A stretch of 6,854 nt of DNA, from assembly GCA_034658975.1 (NCBI GenBank), contig JAYEGJ010000132.1, positions 1 through 6,854 on the forward strand. The letters are read 5' to 3'. Positions 4,138-6,854 of the stretch are shown here, piece by piece. Every line of letters begins with the position of its first letter. The stretch's first letter is position 1. The position numbers and the translations under genes are program-made. The stretch is from SZUA-217 sp034658975. Lineage in GTDB: Bacteria > Actinomycetota > Acidimicrobiia > Spongiisociales > ZC4RG35. The notes below the pieces were generated by a model. That model was not told where the DNA came from and ran no database searches. It saw nothing but the letters and a program-made list of their open reading frames with translations.

Positions 4138-6854
4138 ATGCTGCGTTGGTTGGTCGGTTCGAGCCTCAAATTCCGTTTCATAGTCGTTGCCGCCGCTGCG
4201 GCTCTGATGTTCTTCGGCGTCCAGCAGCTTGAGCACACACGCATTGACGTGTTCCCTGAGTTCGCCCCGCCCCGGGTGGAGATACAGACCCCGTCACTGG
4301 GGCTGTCCGCATCTGAGGTCGAGTCCCTGGTGACCATCCCGCTCGAGCAGACCCTGGCCGGAGTGCCGGGCCTCGATGTGATTCGCTCCAAGAGCCTCGA
4401 GCAGCTCTCTTCGATCGAGATGATCTTCGAGCCGGGCACCGACCTGCTCACAGCGAGACAGCTCGTAGCCGAGCGAATCGACTCGATAGCTTCGAACCTG
4501 CCCACCTGGGCGAGTCCCCCGTTCATCATTCAGCCATTGTCGGCAACCAGCAGGGTCATGAAGATTGGCTTGGTTCCCGACGACCCCGAGATCGACATGA
4601 TGGACCTGTCGATGACGGCCTATTGGAAGATCCGGACGCGGCTACTGCGGGTGCCGGGCGTCGCCAACGTCCCGATCTGGGGTGAACGGCTGGAAATGCT
4701 TCAGGTCCAGGTCGACCCGAGCCGTCTGCGTGCCAACGGCGTCACGTTGGAGAACGTGATGAGCACCACAGCCGACGCACTCGAGTCCGGGCTGCTCCAG
4801 TACTCCGAGGGTCACATCATCGGTCGCGGCGGGTGGATCGAGGAAGGCGACCGGCGCCTGCCGGTTAGGCTTGTCGAGCCGATCGTCACCGTGGATGAGT
4901 TAGCCCAGGTGCCGATCACGACGGCGAGGGGCCAGACGGTGCGTCTCGACGAGGTTGCCGACCTGGTTCGTGATCACCAGCCCCTGGTCGGAGACGCCGT
5001 CATCAACGACGGCGAAGGGCTCATGCTCATCGTCGAGAAGCTTCCGTGGGCCAACACCCTGGATGTCACCAAAGGAATCGAGCAGGCGCTGGCCGAACTC
5101 GAGCCCGGAATGGGTGGGATCTACGTCGATGCCGAGATCTTCCGGCCCGCCACCTTCATCGAAGAAGCTATCGAAAACCTCGGATTATCGATATTCCTCG
5201 GCGCGATGCTGATGATCTTCATGCTCGGCGCCTTCCTCTATGAGTGGCGTACGGCTCTCATCAGTGTGGTTGCGATTCCTCTATCGCTGATCATGGCCGG
5301 TCTCGTCCTTCACATCACCGGCGCCACGATCAACACCATGATCCTGGCCGGGATGGTGATCGCCCTGGGCGACATCGTCGACGACGCCATCATCGACATC
5401 GAGAACGTGGTCCGTCGCCTACGCATCCATCGCGCCGAGGGTGGAACCCGGTCCACCGCGAGGGTGATCCTCGATGCCTCTCTCGAGGTGCGCAGCGCCA
5501 TCGTCTACGCCACTCTGATCGAGATCGCTGCGGTCCTGCCCATCTTCTTCCTGACGGGCCTCTCCGGTTCGTTCTTCCGTCCACTGGTTACGGCCTACGC
5601 CCTGGCGCTGGGCGCTTCGATGCTGGTCGCTCTCACCGTCACCCCGGCCTTGAGCCTGATCTTCTTCCGCAAGGAAGGGTCGCTCAGCCATCGTGAGTCG
5701 CCTCTGGTCCCTCCGCTGAAGCGTGGCTATGAGGCCGTCCTCAAGCGAATCATCCCCAACCCCCGCTGGGTCTATGGAGGCGTGGCCGTGGTCACGGTCA
5801 TCGGCATCGGCCTGGCCCCCCTCCTCGGCCAATCGTTGCTCCCCGAGTTCAAGGAAAGGGACTTCCTGATGCACTGGCTGGGTAAGCCCGGGACCGGCCA
5901 GCCCGAGATGTTCCGTATCTCCGCCCGAGCCAATGCCGAGCTCATGACGATTCCCGGTGTGCGAAATGCCGGGTCTCACATAGGACAGGCGCTGCTCATG
6001 GATGAGGTCGTGGGTATCGAGTTCGGCGAGAACTGGATCAGCGTCGACCCTTCAGTCGACTACGACGACACGGTGGCCCAGGTGCAGGAGGTGGTCAACG
6101 GGTATCCGGGTCTGTTCCGTGATGTTTTGACTTACTTGAAGGAGCGGATCAGGGAGGTCCTCACCGGAGGAAGTGAGGCGATCACGATCCGAATATTCGG
6201 CCCCGACCTCGAGCTGCTCCGGGTCAAGGCGAGCGAGGTCAACGAGGCGATTGGACAGATACCCGGCGTGATCGAGAACCACGTCGAGTTCCAGACCAGC
6301 ATCCCCCAGATTCGAGTCGAGGTCGACCTCGAGAAAGCAGAAGTGTTCGGGCTCAAGCCCGGCGACGTGCGCAGGGAGGCGTCATACCTGATCGCCGGTC
6401 AGGAGGTGGGCGACATATTCAGTGCCGGCCGGGCCTACGACGTTCAGCTGTGGACCCCCCTGGAGTTGAGGGCCGGTCTCACCGATGTCGAGGACCTGTT
6501 GATCGACACACCCACCGGCTCCCAGGTGCATCTCAGTGAAGTAGCGGACATAACGGTGGTTGGCGTGCCCAACATCATCCACCATGAGAACCTCGCCCGT
6601 AACCTCGATGTTGGCGCCAACATCGATGGCTCCCGGGACCTCGGTTCGATAGTAGACGACGTCGAGGCAGCGCTCGCCGAAGTTGACTGGCCGGCCGAGT
6701 TCCATCCCGAGTTGCTTGGCGAGTTCACCGAACGCGAGGAGGCGAACAGAGTTCTCTATCTCTTCGCCATCGTGGCAATAATCGCCGTGTTCCTGTTGCT
6801 CCAGGCTTCCTACAACAGTTGGAGACTGGCAACACTGTCGTTTTTGACGCTGCC
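4138..6854 (+). CDS. Second RND efflux permease, CzcA/CusA-like (3' end cut by the window)
   Basis: The frame opens at ATG 4138, 10 bases after the lipoprotein stop, with GGGG at 4127-4130 as the likely ribosome binding site. It stays open for 905 codons to the window edge. The visible part has TM1 at about 12-29, a first porter region, TM2-TM6 at about 349-510, TM7 at about 544-563, a second porter region to about 870, and TM8 at about 871-889. TM9 is just starting, so about 140-150 residues are missing. Family marks include DVFPEFAPPRVEIQTPSLG near the N-terminus, the TM4 motif DIVDDAIIDIENVVRR with D415-D416 and E422-N423, and LLPEFKERDFLMHW after TM7. I see no cysteine in the visible part. 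It is a clear paralogue of the first permease but closer to the family pattern, so it is the likelier conventional proton-coupled pump of the pair. TM10-TM12 cannot be judged. CzcA/CusA-like metal export is the best guess, and the specific substrate is unknown. Confidence 0.92.
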   Translation, partial: MLRWLVGSSLKFRFIVVAAAAALMFFGVQQLEHTRIDVFPEFAPPRVEIQTPSLGLSASEVESLVTIPLEQTLAGVPGLDVIRSKSLEQLSSIEMIFEPGTDLLTARQLVAERIDSIASNLPTWASPPFIIQPLSATSRVMKIGLVPDDPEIDMMDLSMTAYWKIRTRLLRVPGVANVPIWGERLEMLQVQVDPSRLRANGVTLENVMSTTADALESGLLQYSEGHIIGRGGWIEEGDRRLPVRLVEPIVTVDELAQVPITTARGQTVRLDEVADLVRDHQPLVGDAVINDGEGLMLIVEKLPWANTLDVTKGIEQALAELEPGMGGIYVDAEIFRPATFIEEAIENLGLSIFLGAMLMIFMLGAFLYEWRTALISVVAIPLSLIMAGLVLHITGATINTMILAGMVIALGDIVDDAIIDIENVVRRLRIHRAEGGTRSTARVILDASLEVRSAIVYATLIEIAAVLPIFFLTGLSGSFFRPLVTAYALALGASMLVALTVTPALSLIFFRKEGSLSHRESPLVPPLKRGYEAVLKRIIPNPRWVYGGVAVVTVIGIGLAPLLGQSLLPEFKERDFLMHWLGKPGTGQPEMFRISARANAELMTIPGVRNAGSHIGQALLMDEVVGIEFGENWISVDPSVDYDDTVAQVQEVVNGYPGLFRDVLTYLKERIREVLTGGSEAITIRIFGPDLELLRVKASEVNEAIGQIPGVIENHVEFQTSIPQIRVEVDLEKAEVFGLKPGDVRREASYLIAGQEVGDIFSAGRAYDVQLWTPLELRAGLTDVEDLLIDTPTGSQVHLSEVADITVVGVPNIIHHENLARNLDVGANIDGSRDLGSIVDDVEAALAEVDWPAEFHPELLGEFTEREEANRVLYLFAIVAIIAVFLLLQASYNSWRLATLSFLTL

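Overview
The window is GC-rich, and every gene I can support reads on the + strand. It holds the last codons of a probable sensor histidine kinase (1-56), a long non-coding stretch rich in repeats and potential RNA structure (57-525), and a tightly packed three-gene RND efflux operon (526 to beyond the right edge). The base composition, a TTG start codon, a very short lipoprotein in place of a full adaptor, and the style of the RND sequences suggest an actinobacterium, perhaps an uncultured or Acidimicrobiia-like lineage. The phylum is an inference; nothing in the window fixes it.

The operon starts with a complete 1058-residue RND permease of the CzcA/CusA-like class (526-3702). A 142-residue lipoprotein follows (3699-4127), whose start overlaps the permease stop. 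It resembles only the C-terminal, membrane-proximal part of an RND periplasmic adaptor. After a 10-base gap comes a second RND permease (4138 to the window end, 905 codons visible), a paralogue of the first. The shared layout suggests that the two permeases and the mini-adaptor are made together and may form one machine, possibly with a mixed permease trimer. The first permease departs from the family at several positions near the proton-relay helices and carries a unique cysteine pair. The second keeps the expected TM4 motif. The substrate (metal ion or organic compound) cannot be decided from the sequence.

The leader region has four notable elements. A roughly 100-base segment (91-190) can be closed by a terminal stem and may be a structured RNA. 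A 12-base direct repeat (135-146 and 360-371) recurs with a period of about 225 bases. There are two mutually exclusive short hairpins (203-228). A 56-codon open frame (371-541) sits behind a strong ribosome binding site and overlaps the start of the first permease. Together these suggest regulation at the RNA or translation level, but none matches a known class well enough for me to name it.
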